Of a DNA stretch of 64,000 bases, positions 11,424-22,290 are shown one piece after another. Made by a program: the position numbers and the translations under genes. The stretch lies in NCBI GenBank assembly GCA_951799425.1, contig OX637396.1:34650701-34714700 (forward strand), in the 5' to 3' direction. The first letter of the stretch is position 1; every line of letters begins with the position of its first letter. The notes under the pieces were generated by a model. The model saw only the letters and a program-made list of their open reading frames with translations. It did not search any database and was not told the origin of the DNA. The DNA is from Ilex aquifolium (taxonomy: Eukaryota > Streptophyta > Magnoliopsida > Aquifoliales > Aquifoliaceae).

Positions 11424-12327
11424 ACTCCCATGAATCACTCTCTCCAAGCATCGTCTTTTACTTCGACTCGATCTACCTTTGTTTCAGTCTATCTTCGTCT
11501 CAATCTCGATTTGTAAAACAGGTTCACATATTAAGGAATTAATCAACATTTTGGGCAGCAAAAAGGCACAGAAAATAATGGACACTATCATGATTATGGC
11601 GCGATATACTCATGGAGCATTCTGATACAAAAATCATCACGTGCACATCATGCCCCATGAATTATACCTAATCTCTTACTCTCTTATTGTGCAGGTGAGG
11701 ATTTCTGTGAAAGTTAACAGCGAATTTAGACAAAAAAGCCACATTGAGTTAGATTTCTTAATTTAGAGACTAAAATTGACACAAAACATAATTCAGGGAC
11801 TTGATTAACACAAATAATATAGTTCATGGGTCAAATAAGTAGTTAATTTAACTCTAATATAATTCTAAAGTTGTTTTCTTTCGATTCTACTTTCTCATAA
11901 AAAGAAAAGTTAAGCCATTTTCTTATTCGTCTAGCATTATCACCAGAGTAAGAGATACATAAGCTTCTACAACCCAAATTTCTTATACAAGCTACAAGAC
12001 TTAACATGTCTTCTTGGGCAAATGATATTTTGTACTCTGAAAGATCTTCAAATACTTAATTCGTACCCTAAAAAATTAAAATTCTCACATTCGATCCTAA
12101 ACTAAACAAAAAAAATAAACATTTAACTTTGCACTTTGTATCTTAAAAAGATTTTAGATTCTCATTTTATACTCTCAAAATTTCTCATATTGTACCTTCA
12201 ATATATCAAAAGTATTGCAATATTGTTAGCTAATTTTCTAGCAGAGGCTCTGGAAGGTGGTGTTGCTTCAACACCTCCAACAAAGCCCAAGAAAGGCAAA
12301 GGTGCACTACCTCTGAAGAGGGACAGA
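11424..12327 (+). pseudogene. Possible relic of plastid ribosomal protein L1 gene (5' exons only)
   Basis: At 12242-12327 an 86-base exon-like segment lies between a pyrimidine-ending acceptor (TTTTCTAG) and a donor (AGA/GTATGT). It encodes TKPKKGKGALPLKRDR, which resembles the PKPKKGKAALVLKRDR stretch just before the mature domain of chloroplast ribosomal protein L1 as I recall it from Arabidopsis. A Ser/Thr-rich frame at about 11430-11516 (MNHSLQASSFTSTRS...) could be the transit-peptide exon. No exon for the L1 RNA-binding domain was found downstream; that side is filled by a Copia element and a LINE. Either the gene was broken and lost its 3' part, or this is a captured fragment. The L1 link rests on one short motif. 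Confidence 0.4.
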
Positions 12328-12559
12328 GTATGTATTGAACTCATTTCTTCTTGTTCTTCTATTCTTATTTCCCGGATTTGTACATGTATTTGGTTGTTTG
12401 ATAAGTGGGTTTTGCTCGACTTCCGTGTTAATCTTAGATTATATTTTCAGAATTTTGAAGTTGAAACCTTGTGGTTCTGCCATTCAATTATCAATTCGTT
12501 GCTCTAGTTTTATTTCAGTAGACATATCTAGTGATTGACTGGTAGTTTCGTTTTATTTT

Positions 12560-12708
12560 ACTTGAGATAGATGTGAGTGAAAAGGGATACAACTTAAATG
12601 TAGTACCCCCGTATATATAGTCAAATAATAAAGGTACAATAAGGAAAAGGAAAACCCTAATAAACTAGGAAAAGGAAAACCCTAATAAACTAGGAAATAT
12701 CTCCAACA
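12560..12708 (-). repeat. Copia 3' LTR
   Basis: 149 bp, the 3' LTR in element orientation; begins TGTTGGAG on the minus strand directly after the polypurine tract TTGAGGGGGAG. It matches the other LTR except for one A/G difference. Confidence 0.92.
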
Positions 12709-12739
12709 CTCCCCCTCAAGCTAGGCGCAAAAATATCAA

Positions 12740-12988
12740 CTAAGCCAAGCTTGACAACTGAGTCCTGAAGAATGGATAGAGTGACAGGTTTTGTGAAAAC
12801 ATCCGCACCTGATCACTGGTCCCCACAAACAATGGAGTGACAATACCACAGCTAACCTTCTCCCGAAGAAAGTGAACATCGATCTCTATATGCTTCGTCC
12901 TCTCGTGTAGTACAGAGTCAGAAACGAGCTGAATAGCAGATCGATTATCACAATATAATGTGGATGGAGAAGTCACTGGAAATCCCAA
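12740..12988 (-). pseudogene. Copia RNase H C-terminal remnant, frameshifted
   Basis: Encodes the end of a Copia RNase H domain: LYCDNRSAIQLVSDS, then HERTKHIEIDVHFLREKV. After TSDQV the frame is lost by an apparent one-base deletion; the expected continuation (DVFTKPVTLSILQ) is readable in the neighbouring frame down to the polypurine tract. Its upstream end overlaps the integrase frame at a deletion junction near 13000, where the reverse transcriptase should have been. Confidence 0.85.
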
Positions 12989-14633
12989 CTCGCCAAGAAT
13001 CGATCGATGCTTGCAAAGGAAGAGAGACTGGTGACTCTATACTAACAGGGAAAAATGGTGCTGGAGGAGGAGAGACTGATGACTTTGTAGTGATAGTGAC
13101 TAATGGCTCTGGCTCCTGTGGTAATGGAAAATCAAAGGGAGTATCATCAATTGGAGGGGAAGACACAGGACTGAAAGAAAAATAAGGAATATTCTCAAGA
13201 AAGGTAACATCTAAACTATGATACATACGGCGCCTGATAGGATCATAACACCGATACCCCTTAGACTGATGACAATAGCCTACAAAGACACAACGAATCG
13301 CTTTATCATCAAGCTTATGGCGAGTAGGAGACCGATCCTGAACAAAACATGTGCAGCCAAAAACATGAGGGGGAACCGGAAAAAGTGTCCGCTCAGGGAA
13401 TAAGACCTGTAAGGGAGCCCTTTGCTGAAGAACACGACTCGGTGTACGATTACACAAAAAAGTAGAAGTCAAAACAGCAAAATGCCAATAAGATTTTGGT
13501 ACCCCCATACCTCTAAGCATACAACGTACCATCCCTATCAGACTCCTATTTTTCCTTTCAGCAACTCCATTTTGCTCAGGAGTATATGGACAAGTGAGCT
13601 GTTGAAGGATACCCTGAGAAGAAAGGTGAGACACTAAGGCATCAGACACATATTCTTTGGCATTATCCGAACGAAGAGCACGAACAATGACATCGAATTG
13701 TGTCTTAATCATCTGGAGAAATTGAGTGATGACAGGGAGTACATCAGACTTCCTATGCAAAAGGTAGACCCAAGTACAACGGGTATGGTCATCTATAAAT
13801 GTCACGTAGTATCGAGCACCTGACAGAGCAGTAACAAGAGAGGGTCCCCAAATATCAGAGTGTATTAGGTCAAATGGTTTGGGTGACTGGTGCATGCGAG
13901 GAATATAACTGGTCCGAACATGTTTTGATAGGGAACATATAACACAGTCAAGTTTACCACTAACACAAGCTTTGTTCAAAGCAGGAAATAACATACATAA
14001 ATATTTAAAATTTGTATGCCCAAAACGGTCATGCCACAACTGAATAGTTTGTGATGAAAAATCATAACGACAAGTACTAGGTAAAATACTAGCATGCAAG
14101 CTAGGAGCAGAAAAAGACAAAGCAGGTGATGGACGTGGAGGTGGAGAAATTGGTGAAACCGGAGGTGGATCGCCTAGATAATACAATTCATCTCTCTCAT
14201 GTCCCCTGATAATAATCCTCCTGGTACTCAGGTCCTGCAAATAACACGAATCAGATAAGAACACAACTGCACAGTGAAAATCTCTGGCTAACTGATGTAC
14301 AGATAGAAGATTCATGACCAGCTTTGGCGCATGAAACACCGAACGTAATGTAAAGCCATCTGGGAGGCGAACTGTACCCCTACTAACAATAGGGGCATGT
14401 GTACCATCTGCTAACTGAACTTGAGTATGTAACTGCTCGTCAAAAGAGGTGAAATGATGGGCCTCACCTGTCATATGACCATTAGCACCCGAGTCCAGCA
14501 TCCAAATGGGAGACGGACTGGCGCAAGTATGAAATGCACGAGGTATACCTGTAGCAGTCGCAGCAGTAGTAGTCGAACCTTGAGAAGTCAAGGCTGACAT
14601 AAGTATATCTAAGCGAGAAGTGATAGCATCCAT
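12948..14633 (-). pseudogene. Copia protease-integrase remnant
   Basis: A 561-codon open stretch. In order it shows an aspartic protease site (WMLDSGANGHMTG), the pre-integrase zinc region (WHDRFGH followed by CVICSLSK), and an integrase core with the D,D,E residues visible in DLIHSDIWGP, LRSDNAKEYVS and YTPEQNGVAERKN. The integrase C-terminal region (FVGYCHQSKGYRCYDP) follows. The frame then runs into a deletion junction near 13000 instead of reverse transcriptase. The first codon of this frame follows an in-frame TGA, so it is no longer linked to gag. The fold and catalytic residues look well preserved, which fits a young element that lost RT by deletion. Confidence 0.9.
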
Positions 14634-14753
14634 ATCACTCTGTCAAGGAGGAGCAGTAACAGTAGTAGCAGAAGCAATGACTGTAGGTGGTGGTGCCTCA
14701 ACAATGGCAGCAGTACGACTGCGAGGAGGCGGCTTAAGCTCCGGATAGAGCTT

Positions 14754-15032
14754 CTAACAGGTAGCCCTGAGATGTCCTAATCGGCCACAATAATCACACT
14801 GACGAGAATCCCCATATCTACGCTGATGTGGGGTACCCTGACGACGCTGGGCCGAGCGTTGTCGATCCCTATACCCGGTGGAAGTACTAGCAGATGTCTC
14901 AACGATAGGGGTCTCAATTCCCTCAGTAGTAGTCATATCAACAATAATACTAGGGCACCCGTGACAGAGAAACAACTCTAAAATAAATAGAAGGATAAAA
15001 TAAGGGAGAACAATATACCTCCAGTCGAACAA
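14754..15032 (-). pseudogene. Copia gag zinc-knuckle remnant
   Basis: A short gag frame ending in a CCHC zinc knuckle (CDYCGRLGHLRATC). A TAG interrupts the frame directly after the last cysteine, and a TGA follows about 110 bases on. Translation past both stops continues in the same frame into the protease, so gag-pol was originally one reading frame. Most of the N-terminal gag cannot be recognised. Confidence 0.75.
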
Positions 15033-15099
15033 TAGCGACAGAGAAAGAAGGTCCAGAAAGCTCCCAAATAATCAAGTCACGGTGCCCAGAAATTCAATA

Positions 15100-15926
15100 A
15101 ATATAAATAAGTGCTCTACTGCATCAAGAGCAGATCAGCGAAGAACCTCTTAAAAGGTCATACGGTCCCAAATAATCAAGCGCACGACGGCAATACACTA
15201 AGCTATGACGAAGTGCAGTGGGCTTATTTTGTCGCTGGTGTAATGTTGATACCAGCTTATTTTGTTGCTGGTGTTTTTGCCACGATTGAAGCGGTGGGCA
15301 GCAGGTTGGTGCAGACTTCGGTGGGCAATCGGTGGGTTTTTGTGGGTGCTGGGGTAGGTTTATTGACTTGGGCAGTGTATTGGGTTTAGCGCTGGGTTGG
15401 GCAGTGGGTTGGAGCAGGGGTATTTTGTCGCTGGGTTGAAGGTATATTGTTGGCTGTCGGTGGGTATTTGATCGGTGCTGGGTTTTGGTTTTGTGGGGAC
15501 TGTGGTATCGGTGCAGTCGGTGATGTTTTGACAAGGGGGAGTGTTTCGGTGGGTGTAGTTTATTGGTGTAGTTTATTGGTTTGGTCTATTGGGCAGTCGG
15601 TGGGTTGTTTTGTATGTTGTTTCGGTGGCTGTTTCGGTGTTTTGGTGGAGTTTGATGGGCTGCAGTCGGTGGTTTGTTCTGGGTGTTGATATGGCAGTGT
15701 GTTGTTCTGCTTGCTGGTTGCTGTTTGGAGTTACTGGGTTGGCTGGTTTGCTTGTGGTATGTCTTCTGGGCAGGTTGTGATGTCGCTGCTTTATGGAGAC
15801 AGTCGGCAGTCGATGCAGTGGCTAACCTGGAGCAGTCACGGTGGCAGTGTGGTGGCTGGTTGCTGATTTTGGTTGCGATGTTTGGCGGAGGCTAGGGTTA
15901 GGGTTAGGGTTAGGGTTAGGGTTGGT
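15100..15926 (-). other. GT-rich leader of the Copia element
   Basis: Low-complexity sequence (on the plus strand repeated variants of TCGGTGGGT and GTGTTTTGG) between the primer-binding site and gag. It includes five tandem GGGTTA units at about 15895-15923. Frames open here on both strands owing to base composition and resemble no protein I recognise. Confidence 0.55.
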
Positions 15927-15939
15927 GGCTCTGATACCA

Positions 15940-16088
15940 ACTTGAGATAGATGTGAGTGAAAAGGGATACAACTTAAGTGTAGTACCCCCGTATATATAG
16001 TCAAATAATAAAGGTACAATAAGGAAAAGGAAAACCCTAATAAACTAGGAAAAGGAAAACCCTAATAAACTAGGAAATATCTCCAACA
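15940..16088 (-). repeat. Copia 5' LTR
   Basis: 149 bp, followed on the minus strand by the tRNA-Met-type primer-binding site at 15927-15939. Near-identity to the 3' LTR indicates a relatively recent insertion. Confidence 0.92.
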
Positions 16089-16417
16089 ATTTTCATGAGC
16101 GATTGCTTTTGTTCTTGAAATTGTTAAATCCCTATCGTGTTGCCATTCAATTATGACAGAGAAGCTATATAATTTTATCCCTTGAATTGTAACTTATAAT
16201 TACATTTAAGGTTTGCAGTATTCACTTGATTTTCTTCTTTATTCCCAACTAAGAGTTTTAGATTCAAAAACGCTTTGGTATTACCATTGAAATGAATTTG
16301 ACACAATGCACGTTAGCTATGCATTTGTTGTTCTTGCTTTACAACCCAGTATGAAACCAAACCAAATCAAGAATTATATCCCAATCATTTAGGGTCGGTT
16401 AAATGAATCCGTTTTCC

Positions 16418-16729
16418 TCATTCATTTCGGACATGCGTTATACACTCATTTAAGTTAAATATTTTCATATTTTTTCTTATTATTTCGTTCAATGTTAATT
16501 TAGGTCTACCCTTACTACTAGTACCATTAAAAGAAATTCTATCACTTTTTTTAATCGATACCTCTATTGGCCTCCATTGAATATGACTAAACAATCTTAC
16601 TCTATGCTCTCTCAACTTATACTCAATTGGAGTTACCCTTACCATTTCTCTAATACGGTCATTTCGTATTCTATCATTTTTAGTTTTTCCACACATCCAC
16701 CTTAACATTCTCATTTCCGCTACACTCAT
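16418..16729 (-). pseudogene. LINE reverse transcriptase C-terminal fragment
   Basis: The longest open piece (103 codons) of the decayed LINE, starting SVAEMRMLRWMCGKTKNDR. This segment lies after the catalytic RT core in this family. It is a fragment only: upstream coding sequence in the same element is broken by stops and shifts. Confidence 0.8.
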
Positions 16730-17315
16730 TTTGTCACTATGTTGTTTCTTAGTTGTTCAACATTCCGTCTCATATAACATTGTTGTCCTTATAGCTATTC
16801 GGTAAAACTTGTCTTTTAATTTTATTTGTATCTTTTTATCACATAATATGTCAGAGGTTTTCCTCCACTTAAGTCAACCGACGTTGATTCTATGAGTTAC
16901 ATCATCTTCAATCTCTCCATCATTTTTAATCTCTCCATCATTTTTAATGATTGATCTTAGATATCTAAATCGTTTACTCGTTGGTATTTCTTGATTTTCA
17001 ATCTTAACTTTTTACTATGCTTACTTCTTTTAATACTAAAATTGCATTAGATGTACTCGTTGGTACATCTTTTAATTCTTTTGACTCGAGTGTCTCTCTC
17101 CAAATTTTTAATTTATTATTAATCCTCCTTCGAGTTTCATCTACTAAGAAAATATAATCTGTAAAGAGCATATACCGTGGGACATCATCTTAAATGTGTC
17201 TAGTGAGTTCATCAATAATTACGACGAATAGGTATGGACTTAGGGTTGATCCTTGGTACAATCCTACCATGATTGAAATTTTTTTACTTTCTCCCACGAA
17301 AGACTTAATTGTAGT

Positions 17316-17788
17316 TGATGACCCCAGATTCAGGCTAGGCCTAATGGCAAACTAGACTAGCTCATGACTTCAGTTCAGTCCAAAGCTCAAGAGTCCAGGA
17401 AGAGTCAACGCACGTGGGAGAGCAATCATCTGGATAACCATGACTTCAAGATAGTGTCCATCCCCAATTGTAGCTATCATCCCCAGTAAACTAGTACCTT
17501 GACCCTCACGTCACCGCCTCAGCTAGGGCTCTGCGCCTATAAATTGTGAACCCCTAACACATGGGGGTAGCTCTCATAGACACTACACATTGAGCTTACT
17601 ATTTCTCTCTCACCTACTACTTTATTCTCTCATTAATAAAGTTCTCCGGCAACCGTCACCGCCTTCAGTGGTTAGGTCACCTAGGCCCAACCACCCAATC
17701 TTTATCTTTTACTATTAATTGCTCCATCAGCTACCTTGCTTTATACACTCGACTGATTTGATTGTGCAGTCAATTTTGTGCATCATCA
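17316..17788 (+). mobile_element. Solo LTR (Gypsy-like, 473 bp) inside the LINE
   Basis: Begins TGATGACCCC and ends TGTGCATCATCA, with the 5-bp target duplication GTAGT on both sides (17311-17315 and 17789-17793). The LINE reading resumes on either side. It contains a TATA-like CCTATAAATTG near 17538 and an AATAAAG polyadenylation-like signal near 17634. The terminal GCATCATCA and the following CACCGTC-rich R/U5 text resemble the LTR at 57030-57736, so it may be a distant relative. Solo LTRs arise by LTR-LTR recombination. Confidence 0.9.
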
Positions 17789-18321
17789 GTAGTCATAGCT
17801 CTATTATACATGTCATTTATCACCTCAAACACCTATTCACCACTCATTTTCTTTCAAGCATCATCCATATTATATTTCTAGGGACTTTATCATACGCTTT
17901 TTCAAGATCTATAAATATTATATGTAGATTTTTTTTCTTCTCTCTATACTTTTCTGTGAGTGTCCTTAATAAATATATAACCTCCATAGTTGATCTAATA
18001 GGCATAAACCCAAACAAATTTTCTAAAACTGTAGTCTCAACTCTTAGGTGACGTTCAATTACCCTTTCTCATACTTTTATTGTGTGACTCATCAATTTTA
18101 TCCCTCTATAATGACTATAATTTTGGATATCTTTTTTATTTTTATAGATAGGTACTAAAATATTCTTTCTCTATTCATCGAGATGTTTCCTGGTAGCAAT
18201 AATTATATTGAATAATTTCGGTAGCCATGACATAACCTAGTACAAAATTAATTATGTTGCTGAATTTAACCTATGGAAACAATTTAGTACTATCTCTAAA
18301 GTTTGTTCAGAGGCAGACTAA

Positions 18322-18536
18322 GGGGTTGTTTGATAACTCAATTCAGCACTTAAAACTAAATGTATTCCTCATTTTTTAATTAAGCTTGTTTAATAATGCA
18401 AGACCAACATCACTTGGTGAATTAAGTTGCACTTAAAAATCAGTTAAAATTTTAAGTCAATTGGGACGGACTTAATGTTCTCGCTAAACTCGCTAAGCAG
18501 TTGGTGTTTCAGTTTTCAGTTTTATCAAACACAACC
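18322..18536. mobile_element. Tourist-like (PIF/Harbinger) MITE
   Basis: 215 bp between two TAA trinucleotides (18319-18321 and 18537-18539), the target duplication type of PIF/Harbinger. Imperfect terminal inverted repeats: GGGGTTGTTTGATAA on the left, GGTTGTGTTTGATAA when the right end is read on the other strand. No coding capacity. Confidence 0.65.
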
Positions 18537-19094
18537 TAAATTTCGTGTTTTTTTTTCGATTTTTGTATTAAACTTTGGAATAATTGGTATGTGCAGATTC
18601 AATCAACGGGCTTTGCTTATTTTCTTCTTGAATTGTGATTTTAGTATTCACATGTAATAAAATAGCTGCTAGTGAAGCATAGCCTAATTGTGCTTTTGCC
18701 TTTTAAACTGCAACGGTTCAAGGGTTGAAATATTTAATGGTATTTGCTTTATTTTTAGGCCTCAGTTTTTTTTTTTTTTTTGGGTCAAGTTTAGGCCACA
18801 GTTAGTAATCTATTATAAATATGCATAATATTTGACTAGCAATTTGGGGCATATTATTATAGCAAATGTGGGTCCTAACTAGTTGTTGCCCAGTTTGTTC
18901 TTAGTATACCATTTCTAGTGCCATTATTCTTCAACAAATTACATGAACTATGCTCTAGGTTTGCAACTTATTACGTACACTCTGCTTGTGGTATGAAAAT
19001 TTCCAATCATCCCCAATAAACTAATGGTCAAATGACATAGCTGAGAGAAACTGCCAAATGACCGTTTGACCCTTTGAAAGCCAAAAACTCATAC

Positions 19095-21513
19095 TGTAAA
19101 ACCCGGGAAATTTAAACTTTTTCCAAAAAGGGGTAAAAGAGTAATTTGCCTCTAAAATGCGTATTTATAATACTCATGTTCTAGACCTCGGATGAGGAAA
19201 CGGGGTTCGCCGTTGAATTCGTATCGCGAATTCTAGTCACCCTGTCAAATTTCGTCGAATTCCGAGATAGTCGGATTTTGCACGTCGTTCGAGGCGACTG
19301 CGTGGCGATTTATCTCACGAACGTCCCCAATAATTTATTTTATAAAATTTCCTTGAAATTAAGTTAAAGTTCCAATAAAAATTATTTGAACTTAGTCCGA
19401 GATGTAATGAATCGTTTCGGGACGAAATCGGACCCGATTAAGCGAAGGACACGTGGCACGACGTGGGCCGAGTATTTAAAACTATATAAAGGGGCAAATA
19501 TCTGCATTTTAGGCAGAAAATTCTGCCTAAGTGCTGGTCTTCAACGTGTGGGAGAAAGAGAGAGAGAAAAGAGAGAAAACCTAATTCTTCAAGCTTTCTC
19601 CGGCGATTTCCCGGACTTCCGTCGTTCGGAATCCGTCGAACCAAGAGTCAAAGTCGATCACATCGACGAGGGCTACGCAACCACACCAAGAGCAAGAGAT
19701 TTCACCGAAGATCCAAGAGAGGAGATTTCGGGGAAATCAAGTCTTGGGCTTGGGAAGTGTTCTTGAAGCGTCATTAGGGTGTTTTACGCTTCAAGAGGTA
19801 GGGTTCTCCCTACTTTGGTGTAATCTTCTCTTAGATGTTGGTAGTTTAAAGGTTTGACATGTTATGCATAGGGATAGACCCTCATGTATAGATTTATGGT
19901 CATGAAAATGGAAAAGTAAGCATAGAAATGGTTTAATCTATTTTCTAGCTTGATTTTGGTGTATGAAGTTACATGTGATTTATTATGTAACTTAGGAAAA
20001 ATTTGAGGCATGCTTTGTGTTTTATAAATTGTGCCTAGAAGGTGTTTGATTAAATGCCTTGCTTAAATGGAATGGTTGTTTTGATTTAATTGAAATAACA
20101 TGTTAGGTTCAACTTGTGAAATCACATGCTATTGATATGATTGGATGTGTTTGTTGATATATGCACAAGTTGATATATATTAACATTGAAATGAATATGG
20201 CATTTATATGCTTAGGATATAAATTTACCATGGACGTGTTGAGATTATGCATGGGTTGTTCTTGACATATTGAACTTCATGTGGTATGCAATGGGACATA
20301 GCATTGCATGTGCACGGAAACATTGCATTACATGGGTGTGTGCATGGTAGATGTCAACACCACACTTGGTGATTGACGGTATGGCTTGGGAAAAGTTGGG
20401 TCAAAGACCTAGCGAAGCCGCTCGATTGCATGATAAATTGGGTCGGGATGAGCAAGAAGAGGCATGACGACCTCTCGGGTGAAAGACCCGGTGATACGGG
20501 GGGTGCACTCCGTTGGTATAGAGCCCATAAAGTGTACGGGTGTGGAAGACCATTGGTTAAGTCCATAAAGAAGTCCGATCCCAAGAATGACCCTAGTTTT
20601 GAAAATGTCATTTGATGTAAACATAAATGACGGAATGAAACACTTTGACATTGCATCGTGTAGTAGGAGTCGGAGAGGACTCGAGTTGAATTGCATGAGT
20701 GGGTGTCATCTCATTTCATGGCAAGGTAGTATTGCATTCCAATTTAGAATGCATGTCCTTTTGATAAATGATTGTTTGCAATTGAATGTTGCATGAGCAT
20801 GAGCATCTAGGGGGAGAGTAGCCCTTGTAGGGTTTACTTTACTGGGCGTTGGCTCACCCTATATGGGAAACATTTCAGGTGCGGGGTTTGCACCGGCGGA
20901 TGGCTCACTTGGAGAGCATCAAGCATGAAGGGGGCCGGCTTGTGGCCTTGGTTTGAGTTTCTGTAAAGCTTTTGTCAAAATTCCATTTTGATATGTAAAT
21001 ACATGGAATTAATTGTAATGGAACTTGTATAAAACATGTTTTATATGGAAATCCTCATTATGCATGGGTTGGGTGAGTTTGGAATGCATTAGAATGGATT
21101 GGAAGTGAAAAACAAAGGAAGAAGGCAAAACTGGCAAAAACGTACCGGTACGCGTACCGGTACGTAGAGGTCCAGTGGGTACACCGTACCGGTACGCGTA
21201 CCGGTACGCCTGCCAAATTTTTCCGAAATTTGATTTTTCTTGTTTTCTTTGCCAAACTCTGAGGCTATTGTTTCCTTCCTTTAAAGGATATAAATGGACA
21301 ATAATGGGATGCCAATGGTGGTATATTGGATCTCGGATGGATTAACCAACCAAAAGAAGTTGGACTTGTAATTCTTATATATATATAATTATAAATCCCG
21401 GTAAAGGGAATGTGGTGACGTGGTGTCGGGTTAAGCGACATTCACGGGTATTTCCGCGGGTTGACGGGTTGTCAACGGTTAATAAAGGACCCCCGGATTT
21501 TTGGGGTGTCACA
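19095..21513 (+). mobile_element. Large solo LTR (2419 bp)
   Basis: Begins TGTAAAACCCGGG and ends GGGGTGTCACA, with the perfect 5-bp target duplication CATAC on both sides (19090-19094 and 21514-21518). A promoter-like TATATAAA is at 19483-19490. No primer-binding site or internal domain is attached, so one complete LTR is left alone. Size and termini suit the large LTRs of Tekay/Del-type chromoviral Gypsy elements, but that assignment is inference. The 126-codon frame at 19386 spans the TATA region and is not a protein gene. Two 24-bp palindromes lie near its 3' end. Confidence 0.9.
21141..21208. repeat. Pair of perfect 24-bp palindromes
   Basis: Two identical 24-bp self-complementary blocks (21141-21164 and 21185-21208), each built of two CGTACCGGTACG half-sites. 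They are separated by 20 bp within the solo LTR. Confidence 0.9.
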
Positions 21514-21518
21514 CATAC

Positions 21519-21913
21519 TCCAAACCTTAAACCCAAAGTCCAAATCCAAACCACCGAGATCGCAACATAAAACTCAATTCACTAATTCTATTTTCTCTCC
21601 AATCTCCTCCCTAAAACCACCTCATTGGTGTTGGAACCCCCTCTTACCATCTCTAATTCTCAGCCTCTCCTCTCACTCCCCTTCTCCTGGTTGTAGGACC
21701 CCATCCCCTAAACCACTGTCCACCCCTTCCCTGAATGCTCCTCTCCTTCCACCCCCTAAAAGCTCCACTTGGTTCCCTTTCCCTAACCCTTCACTTGAAA
21801 CCTCCTCTCCCCCTACCTTGAAGGCCAGACACCATCCAACACTAATTCTTTCCCTGTAGAAAAACCCTTTTCCCACCGCAAGCTTTCCCCATCTCCCCTC
21901 ACACCTTGGAGTA
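21519..21913. other. C-rich intergenic stretch, nothing recognised
   Basis: C- and CT-rich sequence (CCTCCTC, CCCCTTC) between the solo LTR and a foldback repeat. The open frames on both strands result from composition. I see no domain, splice pattern or repeat boundary. Confidence 0.4.
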
Positions 21914-22137
21914 AATATCGGGTGTAACGGTGACATCACGTCATCATTGCCACGTGGTGTCACCAACTAATTATAAAACGACAAATAGAATTGGTGTACC
22001 CCACTTTCTAACATGACAGAGGTAGTTATTAGTGGTTAGTAAAAAAATGGAGCTCACTAAGTCTAGTTGGTATTCTGTCATTGGTTGATGACACCACATC
22101 ATCAATGCAATGTGGTGTCACCATTACATCCAATATT
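21914..22137. repeat. Foldback (MITE-like) repeat
   Basis: About 224 bp whose ends are imperfect inverted repeats: left AATATCGGGTGTAACGGTGA, right end on the other strand AATATTGGATGTAATGGTGA. Further self-complementary blocks (GTGGTGTCA/TGACACCAC) lie inside both arms. No clear target duplication, so the superfamily is not assigned. Confidence 0.6.
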
Positions 22138-22171
22138 TTTTACACCAACACTGCTATGTTGACCAAGATAT

Positions 22172-22290
22172 CTTACCAAGTTTTTCATCCGAAGTGATGT
22201 GACACAGTTTTCACCATCAAATAAATGGGTCTCATTAATATTGAATAATGGAGATTGTGTCACATCACTTAAGATGAAAAACTTGGTAAG
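22172..22290. repeat. Hairpin repeat with 35-bp arms
   Basis: The left arm (22172-22206) and right arm (22256-22290) are inverted copies with few mismatches: CTTACCAAGTTTTTCATC reads again on the opposite strand, followed in both by AAGTGATGTGACACA. The loop is about 50 bp. Probably the core of a MITE; the outer ends are not resolved. Confidence 0.7.

Larger units (their letters stand above)
1..11920 (+). repeat. Segmental duplication, copy 1 (NLR-1 block)
   Basis: Bases 1 onward match 47115 onward almost base for base, and the match runs through the upstream DNA, the NLR gene, the 3' flank and on to about 11920. The left end lies at or before the window edge. Private differences are an extra stretch of about 365 bp at 400-760 that includes a poly-C run and a repeat of its own flank, a MITE at 6730-6912, and about 1.5 kb (10110-11640) that has no counterpart in copy 2. 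Copy 1 also lacks about 200 bp present in copy 2 at 54520-54760. Boundaries were judged by eye. Confidence 0.85.
12560..16088 (-). mobile_element. Copia LTR retrotransposon lacking reverse transcriptase
   Basis: A 3529-bp element bounded by the 5-bp target duplication ATTTT (12555-12559 and 16089-16093). LTRs of 149 bp lie at 12560-12708 and 15940-16088 and differ at one position. Read on the minus strand there follow a primer-binding site TGGTATCAGAGCC (15927-15939, complementary to initiator tRNA-Met, usual for Copia), gag with a CCHC knuckle, protease and integrase, a scrap of RNase H, and a polypurine tract just before the 3' LTR. The reverse transcriptase is missing. The target duplication places the LTR end at ...CAAGT rather than the usual ...CA. 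It cannot move by itself. Confidence 0.93.
16380..18245 (-). mobile_element. Degenerate LINE, RT C-terminal half (interrupted)
   Basis: On the minus strand, in three frames and with stops, the remains of a plant non-LTR reverse transcriptase can be followed. First comes RT around 18240-17860 (FGFMP..ST, then FIDLEKAYDKVPRN). The catalytic box is near 17165 as MLFTDYIFLVDETR (FADD degraded to FTDY). The conserved tail MSVAEMRMLRWMCGKT...DRIRN is at 16729-16418. It is 5' truncated near 18245 and is split by a solo LTR at 17316-17788. The level of decay makes it much older than the neighbouring Copia element. Confidence 0.85.

Noticed and set aside
15111..15895. Several frames on both strands in the Copia leader
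   Set aside because: GT-biased sequence opens many frames; none resembles gag or another protein.
15895..15923. Five GGGTTA units as an interstitial telomere
   Set aside because: Too short, of the TTAGGG rather than the usual plant TTTAGGG type, and lying in the low-complexity leader of a Copia element.
19386..19766. 126-codon frame in the large solo LTR
   Set aside because: It spans the TATA box and the presumed transcribed leader of the LTR and has no domain.
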